A stretch of 6,629 nt of DNA. Origin: an uncultured Erysipelotrichaceae bacterium (GTDB taxonomy: Bacteria; Bacillota_I; Bacilli_A; RF39; UBA660). Positions 5,944 to 6,629 of this stretch are shown here, piece by piece. The notes under the pieces are model-generated. The model made no database searches and was not told the DNA's origin. It worked only from the letters and a program-made list of their open reading frames with translations. Positions within the stretch are counted from its first letter, which is position 1. Each line of letters starts with the position of its first letter. The stretch lies in assembly GCA_902767005.1 (NCBI GenBank), contig CACXFY010000149.1, positions 1 to 6,629 on the forward strand, given 5' to 3'. The position numbers and the translations under genes are program-made.

Positions 5944-6629
5944 ATGGATAAAGATAAACTAAAAGAAACAATCAGCAATATACTACGTCTAAGTAACAAA
6001 AAAATAGGAGAAGAAAGAATAGATCGATTAGTAGAAGAATTAAGTGGTTTTAGTAATAAAGACATTATTGATTCACTATCACTAAAAGTACTTTCTTTTT
6101 ATAGAGAAGATAATTCTAAATTATTAGAGAGCTTAGAATTAATAAGAGGTTTAGATCCATCAGTATATAAAGATTGGAAAGGCATGCTTAAAGTAGCTGA
6201 AATAAATAAAGCCACAAACCATAAACCAGGAGATTTATCTGTAAAAGAGAATCATGCATTAATAGATAAGACATTAGTAGAAGTATGTAATAGATTAAAT
6301 GCCCTAAGAGTTGATTATTATGTAGTTGGGGCTCTATCTAGTTTTATTGGTACTAATACACCTTTATTTAGATATCATGATGATATAGATTTCATGGTTG
6401 CTGAAGAAGATTTAGATAAAGTTAGTAAAGCTCTAGAAGGAACTGATTTTGTTTTTGAAGATAATAGACTTCATAATAAGAAGACACATAAAGAAGGGGA
6501 AAATCATACAGGTGGAGAACATGAAGTAATTGCAAATCATAAAGAAAATGAATTCCATTTAGGCTTCTTCTTATTTAAAAGAAATCCAGACAATTCATTG
6601 ACCATTAGAGAATACTATATGGAAGATGG
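5944..6629 (+). CDS. Nucleotidyltransferase-fold-like protein, 3' end cut by the window
   Basis: 228 complete codons are visible and the frame is open at the window end. The first 110 or so residues are helical and charged with no motif I recognise. From about 120 the protein resembles minimal nucleotidyltransferases of the lincosamide/aminoglycoside (LinB/AadB-like) or DUF type: a strand and glycine turn YYVVGALSS (125-133), then RYHDDIDFMV (143-152), in which D147 and D149 fit the DxD metal site. A GE-H-EV patch (190-195) and ENEFHLGFFLF (201-211) follow, the latter possibly carrying the third acidic residue. If the fold is right, it transfers a nucleotide to an unknown acceptor; a degenerate or antitoxin/toxin role is also possible. 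No signal peptide or membrane segment is seen. ATG at 5944 has AAGGTGA four bases upstream. It is probably the first gene of its own transcript, and its partners lie beyond the window. Confidence 0.7.
   Translation, partial: MDKDKLKETISNILRLSNKKIGEERIDRLVEELSGFSNKDIIDSLSLKVLSFYREDNSKLLESLELIRGLDPSVYKDWKGMLKVAEINKATNHKPGDLSVKENHALIDKTLVEVCNRLNALRVDYYVVGALSSFIGTNTPLFRYHDDIDFMVAEEDLDKVSKALEGTDFVFEDNRLHNKKTHKEGENHTGGEHEVIANHKENEFHLGFFLFKRNPDNSLTIREYYMED

Noticed and set aside
5608..5971. Two minus-strand ORFs across the metK end and the following leader
   Set aside because: They run through the metK terminator and have low-complexity Phe/Leu/Ile/Tyr-rich translations, as expected from A/T-rich sequence read backwards.
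1..6629. CRISPR array, insertion sequence ends, tRNA or rRNA, phage attachment sites
   Set aside because: No regularly spaced repeats, transposase fragments, terminal inverted repeats with target duplications, or cloverleaf sequences were seen while reading both strands.

Overview
This window comes from a low-GC (about 30% G+C by eye), Gram-positive-type bacterium, most likely an uncultured member of the Bacillota (Bacilli or a related gut clade). The grounds are strong AGGAGG-type ribosome binding sites, TTGACA/TATAAT and extended -10 promoters, short hairpin plus T-tract terminators, an S-box (SAM-I) riboswitch in front of metK, and a GT2-GtrA fusion protein. Tryptophan is encoded by TGG and all complete genes end in TAA, so nothing suggests a recoded TGA. 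The assignment below phylum level is inference.

Layout. Positions 1-98 hold no identifiable gene, perhaps only the end of an upstream one. A terminator (99-124) is followed directly by an extended -10 promoter (126-134). This drives an apparent two-gene operon: a fused ATPase-permease ABC transporter of the MacB/FtsX type (165-2723) and, 35 nt later, a membrane-anchored family 2 glycosyltransferase with a GtrA domain (2759-3775). The glycosyltransferase probably starts at a TTG, because the strong ribosome binding site covers the upstream ATG. The operon meets the convergent gene yggS (3778-4425, minus strand; PLP homeostasis protein) at a 26-bp perfect palindrome that is the putative terminator for both and carries both stop codons.

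yggS and metK are divergently transcribed from a compact intergenic region. The yggS -10 element and the consensus metK promoter are only 2 bp apart. The metK transcript opens with a complete S-box aptamer (4495-4598), a candidate antiterminator and a terminator (4601-4636), then metK (4668-5780). The expected logic is that high S-adenosylmethionine stabilises P1 and the terminator forms, while low SAM allows the antiterminator and metK is transcribed. A terminator sits on the metK stop codon.

After a 147-nt leader with a hairpin and a short direct repeat, a gene beginning at 5944 runs off the window end. It resembles the nucleotidyltransferase fold (DDID motif), but its substrate is unknown.

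Joint function. The window looks like core chromosome with a transporter/cell-envelope pair (ABC exporter plus polyprenol-type glycosyltransferase) and two cofactor-related genes (PLP homeostasis and SAM synthesis). I see no insertion sequence, CRISPR array, tRNA, rRNA or phage gene, and no convincing new multi-gene system. The most unusual items are the palindrome encoding two C-termini, the closely packed divergent promoters, the compact riboswitch, and the truncated nucleotidyltransferase-like gene.
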